In this document: piece after piece, positions 44,893 to 56,675 of the stretch
How positions within the stretch are numbered: position 1 is the stretch's first letter
Layout of the letters: each line of letters opens with the position of its first letter
Source of the DNA: Beta vulgaris subsp. vulgaris
Taxonomy: Eukaryota; Streptophyta; Magnoliopsida; Caryophyllales; Amaranthaceae
DNA: 64,000 nt
Assembly: GCF_026745355.1 (NCBI RefSeq)
Contig: NC_079206.1
Location: forward strand, 43,593,342 to 43,657,341
Direction: 5' to 3'
Position numbers and translations under genes: made by a program
The notes under the pieces: generated by a model
Databases searched by the model: none
The model's input: the letters and a program-made list of their open reading frames with translations, nothing else
Told to the model about the DNA's origin: nothing

Positions 44893-47800
44893 ATGGCAGA
44901 TGCTATTCGTTTATCTTCTTGCAATTCTCTTCAATACCCCACTTCTTTGCTCACCTCACTGAATAATTGGCACCCAGTTATATTGCGTAATCGGAATTTT
45001 CTTGAAATGGGTACTAAAATTTTAAATTCAGCTCTTGTTTCTGTTGCTCCTCTCTCCTTCAAATCCAGAAAGCGAGTGAATTCTTTTAAGGTAATTTTAT
45101 ACTTTTAGTTTGAATCCTAGAATTATTTATTTGATTAGTTGTAGTACCTTCACTGAAAAGTTGAAATTTTTTATGTGAATTATGAGTTTTAGTTTATGAA
45201 TATTAACCCTTTTTTTATATGCTTATTTGACGCTTAATGTTCCTAAATTAAGCTTTTCAGAGACGGGTTTAGTATTTTTTTATTAATGTTTTTTTTTTCG
45301 AAAATAGTTGTTGGGTACCATTTGTGTGTGTTATGGAGTATTAAAGAATTATTGTTGGAGCTTTTGTAAGTTAACTAATTTTTGTCTACAAAGTGCTGAC
45401 TGTGAGTTTCTTGGTTTGTCAGTTAGTTAAAGTAATTATACTTGTGGTGATTAACTAACTTCATAGTTGAAAAGTAAATCAAACTGATAGCTTCTTTGTG
45501 CTGTGTTTGACAATGCACTTCAGGTGAATGCTGTTGTTGCTGAAGCGACTGATCAACCGAAATGGTGGGAGAAGAATGCAGGACCTAATATGATTGATAT
45601 TCATTCCACTGACGAGTTTTTGAGTGCATTGAGTGAAGCCGGAGATAAATTAGTAGTTGCCGAATTTTATGGAACTTGGTGTGCCTCTTGTCGTGCTTTG
45701 TTTCCCAGGGTAAAATCCATTGATTTCTTACACTTTCCTAATGAATTATCTTAATAATTTTTATTTGCTTGTATAAATGCTGTTACTTTTAACATGAATG
45801 GAGGAATGATTTTGAAAATATCAAGTTAATTGACATATGAAACTTAATATTTGATCATTTTACAGAGGAGGTTTTTTCAGCTTCTTGAGTTTAGTGGCTA
45901 GAAACCATAGCGATATGTTTTAATATATGCTTACAATAAAGAGTTAAATATTGTGATGGGAAGTTTAAGATATTGATAACTATTGCTCAGCTTGAGGACA
46001 GAAAGTTATATTTCTTTTTCCTTGCCAAGAGAGGTACCGGTTTGTTGGAATGTTTTCCTTTCTAGGCTGTTAATCGATTTTGTGTAATCGTGAGCATGCG
46101 ACGGTTAAATTTTTTGGTCCTTTGATAAGTCTTGATTTCGAAAATGTTGGATATCAAGTAGCCACGAAGTTGTAGGAAAATAATAATTTAGGAATGACAT
46201 ACTTGAGAGGGTTTCAACAGCTAACCTGTCAATTTTGGAAAACTTTACCAGATGAGAATTATATGTTGATTGGCTCTCTTTCTGTTGGAAATACTATCAC
46301 CAATGTTTTGAGGCCTTCTAATTTGTGATATTATTGCTGTGCAAATACCTATTTCTGGTGAAGGTTGTATAAAATTGAGGATCTGAGTTTCTTATTTCCT
46401 TCTCCTTATATATTGTTCAAAGGAATAACTTGGTTTTGCAAGCAGATAACCCCCCCCCCCCCTCCACACACACACACACAAAAAAAAAATCTATATGTTT
46501 CCATCAATGTCTCCTATAGTCCTATATCTCAGTCATCCTTTTTTACATATATTTTTTATGTGAGGGCCTTTTATCTTAGTCATCTAAATTCCAACTGAAT
46601 CCCTTCTGTTTTCTAGCTAAAACAATTTCAGGAACTCCAATGTTCCATGGATGCCCTAAGCTAAAGTTGACTTTAGCTTTTTTTCGAATCTTAGGGATTA
46701 AGTTGAACATACATTGATTAAGAGCGGGTGTGTCTAGCTATCAATGAAAGCGAAAAGCCATTATGCTACATGCCGTTCTTATGTATACTTCAGAGCGAAT
46801 ATAAATGGTGCAAGGTGAGAAAAGTATTGCCATCATATAGTGACTTACCATCTAATGTGTACCCAAAAGCTGATGGTGGAAAAAGAGGAATTTACATGGT
46901 AATCGATGTAAATTATAAATAAGAGGGGCTAAAGAAGTTGGTAGGACTAGTGTCATTTGAATTGATATAATACTATAATATTATTGGGTACAATGGCTGA
47001 AGAGTGTGGAATGAATTCAGCCCAGTGTCACCTAATTCTTAGATCGCTCCGAAACGCGGAACAGATTTGGGAACAGGAGTCGCTGCATAGAGTTTTGATT
47101 CTAGGGAGGAGCCCCTTAAGCATTGTGAATTGGCCAATTCTTTGTAGTGCTAGAACTTTGCAATTAACGGACACCCCCTGGGAAATATGCAACTGATTTG
47201 CCATCGGAGTGTTAATACTTGAGCAAGTCTATGTGTGCTTGAGTTTGAGTCTGGAGAATGAGAAGTTGAAGCTATTATAGAAGTCGTCTAAACAGTGAAG
47301 AATTTGGGGTACAATCTTGCTCTCAGCAAATCTTTATAGGTATAAAGCGCTTCCAAACTCTAAAGACAAACAAATGCAAAAGAGTGACCTTAATCTAGCT
47401 GCACCACAATGATCCCCAAATCGATCTTCCTACTTGCAGGAGAAAATCTGGCAGCCAATTGTTGGCTCTGAATAACCAGCCCAGCAATAAGCTCAATTCT
47501 TCCATAACATAAATGGGCGAGGCTGCATACAACCCAAGTGACGTAATTGCACGAAAGTATTTTGCATTACAACCATCTCTTTTTTATAGGTCTAAGGACC
47601 GATGCCTGCTGCTTCATATTAGAGAAAAGAATCACTGATATGCCTGTCATTAGAAGGAAGACTTGCCATAAAAAGATTCCTTTTTATCATCTTTAGCAAA
47701 ACTATGAATGGGAGCTAGCACTCCAGACGGTATTGGTAAAGGGCAAGTAAGTCTACCTCATCGCAATAGTTATTAGTGGAAGGAGGGGGACTGATTATGG

Positions 47801-50800
47801 AATACTCACCCAATAAAAGAATCAATAGGCCCAAATCACAGATTAGTTCAGTCCATCAAAACTCAATTATGTGTTTTTGAAAGTTAACAATCCATCAGTT
47901 ATTTTCCTTTAACAGGTCCAGTTGACAACAGTGATCTTGTAAGCAGTGCTCAAGCTCTAATTAGCCTGTTTTTCCCCAAGATCACTCCTCTCTTAACTTA
48001 TAAAAGTGTAAGCTGTTTGCCTTTCTTCAATCAACTCAAACAAGGAATTATGTTTTGCTTCTTTGATTTCTTTCTTCTTTTTATCATTGCATTGAAACAA
48101 AGTCTAATGGTGATCTTAATGGAATTTGAGTAACCTAAAGTGACTTTCTTGAATAAACAAATTACCTATTTATCTTAAGACTTGGCTACTCAAGACTCTT
48201 TTATGAAAAACTCTGCATTAGTTTGGTGTAATATGAAGTAACAAGTATCCATATACATTTTTGAAGTTTTGAATAGTTAATGCAATTACTTTAAAGGTGA
48301 AATAAGAGTCTTTGATGTGAGATGAAGAGCCTGAGTCATGTCAGGTGTTTAGCCTTTTGTGTTTAATTTTAGCGATAAGGAGGCAGTTCTAAGCTATTCT
48401 TTAGGATAGGACTAAGATAAAGCATCCTTCGATATAAACGACAGAGATACATCAATTGGTCGAACCTAACACTTAAGGAGGAATATTGATTGACCTTGAA
48501 CAATGTTGATTGTTAGCCTTTTATGGTTGTCTGACTATCAAAATTAGATGGTCAATTACTACAATATTGGCATTCATCTACTACGTTTGTTCTTTTATGG
48601 GCCTTTCTTAATCCCTGCAAATGTGTGTAACTTTCTTGTCTTAAAACCTCAGGTTTGGTGATCCCTTTAGACCGATTTTCCATTAATATTTGCAGCATGT
48701 TCATGTGCACCAGCTAGGTTTTCACCTTGCCTTTGATTTCTGCTGTCGATATTGCCTGTAGTTCAAAATGCGTGCCCAAGTTTGTGCTTGTTTATTGTCA
48801 ACTTTGTACAAAGTGTATTTTGAGCCTAAAAGATTTTAATATGCAATAATTATCTTTTGTAAGTAATTCTTTCCCTAAGCTAAGTTGTTAGCATCTAACA
48901 TTGTTCTCGGTTCAGCTATGATAATTTTTAAGATTATAGCATCCTATCCTCCTTGCCAGGCTAGGTTTCTTTCTTTCGGTGAGAAATTAGTTTATTGGTT
49001 GATGGTATCTACAAAAGAAATCAAATGCAACCGATTACATGTCTAATAAAGCAAAATCAATAAACCTCGCAATACACTTATTTCAAGCACTTATACACTC
49101 TTTTTATTGTTTCGTTGTTTTTCTTATACAGTCTTGATGCAAGGGCCAATCAATGTGGGATAGTCTTCTTTTTGGTGGACATGTGTTTGTTTTGGTAAGA
49201 GAGTAGTGGTAGAATTGATGCCGACTGTAAAACTATAAGATTATCAATTATTGAAATCTTATAAATATTTGAAAATTTTACTTACAAGTCAATTATTAAC
49301 CAACAATTAATTAAAGGTTTTTCCTAAGGATATTTAATAGGAATTCTTAGCTTCATTGATGTAGGCATGATTTAGGGAAGGGTTCTGATTACTTCAATCT
49401 GCACTAGTGCTTGACATGCCTATCAATTTGCAGTGGCTCCCCCGACAGAAGATTACAAGCATCTATCTGGGCTACATTACACTATAGAGATGCATGTGAG
49501 GCCCCATTGAAAAGACATAAGAGCTTGCATAACTACCTGAAACTCGCTGCGTTTATCAAGCCATTGGACTCATTTGGCATTGTTGGTGCTTCCTTAGGCT
49601 ATGTTAATTTCTCAACAAGCGCATGGAAGCTATCTTTTTGCAACATTCTCCATCAATTATGATGGTACAAACATTGGGATATTTAGGAATATTCCCAAGT
49701 TTTAGAGGAACCTCAAAATATTTTCAATAGACCGAGAATACCATAAAAACAACTGTTAGGATTACTTTGAAAAGGCTCCGTAAAACTTGGGAGTTGGGTT
49801 TGTCCTTGAATATTTAAAAAAATAGGATTTTTTTGAAATAAGACTAAGAGTAAGAGTTGGTATTATTCATGCCAATTTTTCTTAAAATTTAAAAAGATCG
49901 ATGTTTTTGTTTCAGTTATGGTTTTTAGTATCTAAGATTGGACCCGCTTAATTGGGTACCCAATTGATTTCGTCTCCAAAAGTTGGGAAGCAGAACCGGT
50001 TGTCAATCATTATATCTTGACTGGAACTGCAAGCGAATCTAACATAACCAATTCTGGATCTATAACCAACAGTTTTTGGGTCAAGACTCCGGAGGTCAAA
50101 TTCGGGTAACCCACTGTTTTACTTCTTTAACCCCAATCTGACAGTTTTAATGAAAGTGCTCTTGTTCCTCCTTTTTAGGGTTGGAAGTAGGAACCATCAC
50201 AAGGCTAAGATCTCTATGATTGGCACAGTTTTAGCATAAACGAGTTTCAAGTCTTCATCATTTTCGTCCCTCTGCCTCTATATGCCGGTTAGGACATCAT
50301 ATGATGGTGCTTTCTTAGTTGAAACACTTCATCTTTTCCTTGCGAGCATCATAGAGTACTTTGGACTTTGGAGTTTCCTTTGATGGTGATTCACCCTTAG
50401 GTGAGAAAGTAGATCTTTTAAAAGGGTTAGTAGAATTCAACCCCTTAAAATATTGGAAGCTATTTGTTCCTCTTCACCATAAGCTGTGGAACAAACCCGT
50501 TCCTAATTTTCCGTTCATCACTAGACTTGATCCTTTGTTTTGCTTTCATTTATCTTGTTTCTGTACTAAAAAATAAGCATATTGCTACAGTTTTTAAGTA
50601 GCATTCCCAAATTGTTAAGAAAAATCATTAAGATTTTTACAATTGAAATTAGTTCGATCTTCCATAGCCATTAAAGATAAACTTCCTGGTCTGTCGTCTC
50701 TCTTTGATTGATCCTGAAATTTCCTTGGGGGTTCTTGATTTCGAAGCATTATTCACACTTAGGCTGACGCCGCTGACCTCTCTTCTACATGGTTTGGAAG

Positions 50801-53800
50801 ACCATAAAGCTTTTTTTTGAAATTGATTATTGGCTTCATTTTGTAACTCGCATACGTCTAACCTTTTCATCGAGATATCAGCTCGTATAGCAAATTGCAA
50901 TTTGGTCATCTTCTGCCACCATTGGGTCCAAGAAAAATCAAACCTTTAAGTAATAATCAACCCTTAGTGACCTTGGTAAGTCATGAACTAGCTTTCATAA
51001 ACAAATCCTGAAAATGTAAAAGTATTCACTTTTATGTGAAACAAGAGGGCAACGATAGACCAAGAATAAGAAAATGCCAATGCAGAAGTGGTTTCAACAA
51101 CCTAGATTGATGCATATTTGAAACGCTTAAATTGAAATCAAGTAATCTTTTACCTAGTTATAGCATTTCTATGGCATGTACATAAATTTTCTGAACTTCC
51201 CCACGCAGGCACAGTGAAGGAACGAGACTTAACTAGTTAGGTCAGCTTCACTCACCTCTCTATGTAACTGACTTGTTATTAAGGTTTACGTGCCCTGGAA
51301 AGAGATTCTTTGAATTAGTTTCTCACTGCGTTTAATAGATACTTGAATTTGAATTTGCTCTCCAAATAAAATAATTGCAAGGGAAAGTTTTCCCTTTTCA
51401 CAGATACAACTTACCTAGAGTTAATGCGTGCTACCGTATTGGGCATTATTCAAACCTCCCAAAAGTAATCTAGAAAAGTAATTTAGAAAGACTCTTCCCT
51501 TTGAATTGGACTCACATAATCCTATTCAAAAACTGAAAACAGAAGTCCTAAACTCACCCAAGCACACACCAAAACCAAGCTGGAATTTAGCCAGTTGATT
51601 AATGTGTTGAAGGATAAGATTCAGCCAGTTAGTGTGGACAGCCCTTGCACGATCAACACCAATCCTAACTACAATGTTGGATATATGATGCCCTGTTGTC
51701 CAAACCCATCAATTGTTTTTACTCAACCATCCCTCCAATCCCAAAAAATTAATGCCACCAAAAGAAGTAATTCTATCCAAGAAACCACCCATATGCAACC
51801 ATAGATCTGTAAACTCGAATTGGAACAACTCCTCAGAGAATCAGTCATCGAAGGATCAAGAAAGAGACTAATAAAAGACAACGAAATTTAGGGCATACCA
51901 CTGGCTTAGAACTCATGGCAGGCCCTAGCATTGCCAACAATGGGGACTAGTGTTGGAGAAGAAGAGAGATATATAGAGAGATTTTAAATTTGTACCATGT
52001 GTCTTTTATGTATTTTTTCTTTGTACCCATTCTAGGTGGTTGATAAGTGATAACTTTTGTCTTGATCTGGTTTCTATTATTTCCCTTTGTTTCAGCTGAT
52101 CTTTGTTGCACTCTGTTTTCAGTTGTGCAGAATGGCTGAGGCACATCCGGAGATATTGTTTATAAAGGTCAATTTTGACGAGAATAAGGCAATGTGCAAA
52201 AGTATGAATGTGAAGGTACTTCCTTACTTCCATTTCTATCGCGGAGCTGATGGAAAGGTGGAAGAGTTCTCATGTTCACTAGCTAAGGTAAGCAATGTAT
52301 CTCTGTTTTCTCTTTTTTTTTATACCCTCTGTTTAATCAGGGTTCATTTATTGAAGGCATTGATGAGAATACCCCTTTTCATAATGGATGAGTGAAGACA
52401 GTACTGCATAATGCATATGGTTTCTTATAATTGTTATACTCACCCATCTGCATCAAAGGGTAGTTCTTGTGTCACATGTTGTTTGTAAGTGGAGCTGTGT
52501 CAGCAAATGCTTTCTCTTTCCATCTCCTCCTTCTGCACCAAATAAAGATCGAGGATAGGGAAAGATTCTTGCAACTAGTAGATCTGATATCCACTCCAGT
52601 GTCTAGGATTGTTCTTTTGTTGCACACCTCCTTTTTTCTTCCAGCAAGTCCAAGTTCTAGAAATTGTGGATCTATAGTTCTTTGTAATGTAGTATGCAGT
52701 GCACCTTCTTCCTTCATTTGATTCTGTTATTGGGAATTTTTTAATTTTTAGTTCTGAGGAATGGGCATCGTATTTAAATACATGGTTTATAAGAGATCCC
52801 ATTACCAGCATCTATCATTTACATAATGAATGTATTAGGTTCAATGTAAATTAATCTGTGGATTTTAGGTTCAATATATACCTCTGAAAGAAACCTTGCA
52901 ATGCATAACTGGTCAAGAAAGTGTTTTCTGGAACTTGATTTATCATCCCAACTTAACCCTACAGAATCAAAGTAGTTTGAAGTTGGGCTTTAATGTTGCA
53001 TTTAGTTCTCTTCACCTTTGAACTTGAAGTTTAGCTGCATTGCTCAGATTGATGATCTAGCGCGTACTTGAACCCTTTATGATGTTTGGAAAAAAGGGAC
53101 TCTACCAATGATAGTTCTTGTGTCACTATTAGCTAAAGTGTGGAAGAAGATTATATATAATTGAAAGAAGTATGCTTTTCCTGAACTCAGTGTTGTTTTA
53201 AACCTGAAAATGAGTGTATAATTGCTTATTTGAAGCCTCATGGAGGAAATTGCTAAATATAACCTAGTATCAAAGGGAACCAAAATGCAGACAAGGAAGA
53301 GAGCTAATGGAATCTTATAATCAAGAACAAGAAGCTGTAGAGAGGTACCCTAAATTGAAAAAGCTAAGCTTTTTAGGAACTGTAGTTGTCGTACAATCTG
53401 AGTCAAGTGTACTGCTCACTGTCAAATATTACCTGCAGCCTTCAATATTCTTGAATAGGATCTAATATGATTGACAATTGCTCAGAGCCTAAAGCATCCT
53501 CTACGCTTGTTCAGTTGTTTGAGACTTTCCTTTTCCTCTATTGCCCCAATTATGTAGGAATTTGGTTTATCTTCTATTTTCCCTCATGAGTATGCTTTTT
53601 AGTTTTCTAGCTTAATTACAGGATTGCTTTTCCAATTCAATCTTGCGTTATTCCCATTAAGCTTTGCCACAAAATTTTGTTACGCCCACCCTTGCAATTT
53701 GTGGCCTGTTTTCAGCATTGTTCTCATCTGGGCTAGTGTAGGATTGTAGATCTAGCTGCACAGTTTCCACAATTTGCAGGAGTTGGCTTGGCTTACATCA

Positions 53801-54591
53801 TCGTCCAGTTGCTGGTTCTAATTACCCCTTGCAGATTCTTTCCTGAATTGATCTGCCATCAACTGGGGTTTTGTCGCCATCGTTCTTTGGGTCAAGCATT
53901 GTCATCATTGTGTTTCACCATGGTTTTGATTATGCAAGTTAGTTTTCTTTTTGGATGCCAGGCTTATTCATTTTCAACGTTTCTTCGCTGGTTTCATTCT
54001 CGTTATCACCTTTTAAGTTCTTGGGCCTCTTTGCTGCTGCTTTGAGGTGCTTCTTAGTTCTTGTCTCATCGCGACGCCATTCTTTCCTTTCAGTGGGGGA
54101 GTCACCTCAATTTCTGCCGTCTTCGCTCTTTTGCTGTTGATGGTATTCGATGTTTCTGAATAGCCTTTTGCTATACTATTGGTTTTTTTGGTTGAATAAT
54201 AGTTATCTCAATCTATTAACTAGCTACTAAAACAAAAGGCATTGCTCCTGATTTTCCTTCCCACAACAACTAAATTCCATTATAAATTCACCAAATCTTT
54301 ATGCTCAAAGCTAGTTGATCATGTTGGATGATTGCCCACCCAAACTCGAATTACCATCCCTAGCATTAAGAGGTGTTACACTCCTACATTGATGTTTTGG
54401 TATTTATTCATATATTTTGAAGACTAATACTCTTCTATTTACCACCTATTTTGCAGTTCCAGAAAATAAAGGACGCCATTGAAATGCATAATCCAGCTCA
54501 GAACGACAATGTGGGAAAAGTGGGAAATGATCTTAGACTTGATCCTTCAGCCGATGTAGATGATAAATCAGTCAAATCTAATGACACATAA
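44893..54591 (+). CDS. ACHT: Thioredoxin-like 2, chloroplastic (ACHT1/2 type)
   Basis: Exons 44893-45090, 45524-45709, 52123-52287 and 54457-54591, all in phase 0 with GT/AG borders, encode 227 residues. The start [10 protein letters not shown] opens a Ser/Arg-rich chloroplast-transit-like peptide of about 65 residues. Exon 2 has [18 protein letters not shown] and the active site [15 protein letters not shown] (Cys-Ala-Ser-Cys in place of the classical Cys-Gly-Pro-Cys). Exon 3 has [20 protein letters not shown] and [16 protein letters not shown] (cis-Pro loop). Exon 4 is an acidic tail. Atypical Cys/His-rich thioredoxins (ACHT) act in plastids and pass oxidising signals to 2-Cys peroxiredoxin and target enzymes. 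Intron 2 is 6.4 kb. An in-frame ATG at 44767 also exists, but its peptide is less transit-like. No damage seen. Confidence 0.9.
45710..52122 (+). other. Large intron 2 of the thioredoxin-like gene
   Basis: 6,413 bp between GTAAAA and TTTTCAG. It contains a C-run/(CA)n/A-run at about 46449-46489. Sequence from about 46600 to 51950 differs in texture (longer GC-richer blocks, short open frames such as 49411-49662 and 50361-50576) and may hold an old insertion, but I find no termini, duplication or recognised domain. Confidence 0.6.
52288..54456 (+). other. Intron 3 of the thioredoxin-like gene
   Basis: 2,169 bp. GC-richer block at about 53700-54150 (TTGGGTCAAGCATTG, TCGCGACGCC), possibly an old retroelement piece. 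No domain recognised. Confidence 0.5.
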
Positions 54592-54898
54592 GATCCTTTG
54601 CTGATTATTTTGTTTATATACATAGTATCTACACTGGTACTAGTACATATGTATATTTGCAAGTGTTGTGTTGATTATAATCAGATGTAATTCTGGCCAT
54701 TAATTTCACTTCGTGGTAATTTGTAAATCAGGCTAGTGGAAATAGTTATTAAGTCCAGGGTTTTGAATTTTCATGATTCTGATACCAATTCACAAGCAAA
54801 TATTGTGGTAATTTGTGCTGATTATATTTGTTTACCCTTTCTTGCAGATTTGTAGTAATATGTGTATGTTTACATCGGACCTTGGGCCTAGGAATTAA

Positions 54899-55201
54899 GA
54901 ACTCGTTTGGTTCACTATTTCTAGGGTTGAAGAAACGGAATCAATTATCAAAGTCCTTTCTTCATGTTTGGTTCAACTCCTTACCAATCCATTACCATTA
55001 CTTGGTGGTAATGGACTCCCCAATATGTTACCTCCCCTCCTCAAGTAACAAAATCCATTAGTTGGTGGCAATGGTTATCATTCTATTTCCATTCCATGGC
55101 TTGAACCAAACACCCAACAAATGTGATCATTTTTATTACCATCTTCCTTCTTTACTTATTTCCATTCCTTTTCCTTTTCATATCTTGAACCAAACGAGGG
55201 C
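54899..55201. mobile_element. Tourist-like MITE (PIF/Harbinger)
   Basis: 303 bp with ends GAACTCGTTTGGTTCA and, reverse-complemented at the right, GCCCTCGTTTGGTTCA. TAA lies at 54896-54898 and 55202-55204. A 3-bp TWA duplication and a CTCGTTTGGTTCA-like end are usual for Tourist elements. The interior is non-coding. Confidence 0.75.
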
Positions 55202-55204
55202 TAA

Positions 55205-56560
55205 TTTTAAATTCCCGATCTCTAGGTTCAAATTTAAATCTCGTACTATATATTCTACAAGTAACAGCTGCCAAAAAATTATCGGAGGTTAGGTTTCTAC
55301 CAGTCACAACTAAGGTCTTTCCTTGTTAATTATATGGCCTTTGCTTAGATTTTTGACAACCATTAAATAGTCTTGCACTTTATCATCTGTTATAGGCTAT
55401 ACACCTTGAAATCAATTAGTAGATTACACTTGTTCTTATAGAGAGCATTACGTGCCCTGTAAGATGCAACTTTTAAAACAACAAACACAACCCAAATAAT
55501 TGAAATGACACGTGATGAACATCAAGCCAAATCTAATGAACACAGATTAATTCAAATTCAAATTCAAATGGCACATAATGAACATTAAGCCTAATCAAAT
55601 GAACATTAACAAATTTAAATTCAAAAGCTGATTGACAACTACTTTTTTCATAAATACATTAATTACACCAATGTAGCACATCTACCCAAAATCTTTCTCT
55701 TTATTCGAAACTCTCCAACTTCTTTCTACTTTCTCTTTCTTCAAAATCTCAAACTTCTATCTACTTTATCTCTCTTGCAAACTCTCAAATCTCTTTCTTC
55801 TAAAGATATTTTTGTACATAATTATGTTAAACAAAAAAATAATTAAGCAAGCAACATCATAGAACATGGAGATCTCTGAAAAAAAGGTAAGCTACACAAT
55901 TCCGAACCTTAATGAAATAATATTTTGTAAAATAGTTGATTTTTGAATTTCTTATCATATAAAATTGCATTTGTTTTCTCATCGAAGCGTTATTCTCATA
56001 CTTGCTGAAATCAGCGATATATGAGGTTGAAAATTAGTTAGAGATTTGAATTAGATGTTCGTTTCCTCCTTCAATAATTATCGTTCATTTAAGTCCAATC
56101 CTTTTTCGTTTCGCTTGTTGTTCATGTTTACTTGTTTAATGTTCATCTGTTACCACTCGATGTTCATTCATGTATTTCAAGTTGTTCATGTGTTTCTCTA
56201 TATACTCTGATTCATAGAACTTATCAATTTAACTTATAATTTATGTTTTTTTTTATTATTGGTTTTATTTTGTTCTCAATTGATGTACGTTTTCTTAATT
56301 CTAACCCTTGTTCACGTGCTTCATCATGTTCTCTTGATTCATGAAACTTGTTCATTTGGCTTATTCTGAATGTTTACATGACTGATGTTCTTTTGTTATC
56401 ACCCGGTATTCATCTAGTCTAAACCTTAATCGTGTGTTTCTCCATTTTTGTTGGTTTATTAAATTTGTGATCCGACTTCTTGTTTATGTTTTCATAACTA
56501 AACTTTATACCTCGATTTCCTATCCGGCCACCGCAGCGAGCCACTTTTGTTTCGGTGCTG
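55205..56560. other. Intergenic, GTTCAT-rich
   Basis: Repeated TGTTCAT/ATGAACA motifs in both orientations (about 55510-55610 and 56060-56400) and a CT-rich leader-like stretch at 55690-55800. No coding region supported. Confidence 0.5.
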
Positions 56561-56576
56561 ATGTTCTGGAGCATGC

Positions 56577-56675
56577 CAAAACACGGATGTAGTTTCTCAG
56601 ACCTTCGAACGTTTCAAAGCATCGTCTCTCCGCAATGAGTTCGATACATGCAATAGTCTTCTTTCTCAGCTTAAG
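56577..56675 (+). pseudogene. Isolated first exon resembling proteasome subunit RPN12
   Basis: The frame reads VVSQTFERFKASSLRNEFDT then CNSLLSQLK, followed by GTATTT. It matches my recollection of the N-terminal exon of plant 26S proteasome regulatory subunit RPN12 (SQ.FERFKA....DF.TC..LLSQLK). RPN12 is part of the proteasome lid. No in-frame start codon is preserved and no later exon could be found down to 60 kb, so this is a gene fragment, probably moved by a transposon. Confidence 0.5.

Noticed and set aside
49411..51804. Several 60-85 codon ORFs in intron 2 of the thioredoxin-like gene
   Set aside because: No recognised domain, both strands equally open, no transposon ends. Possibly an ancient insertion but not supportable.
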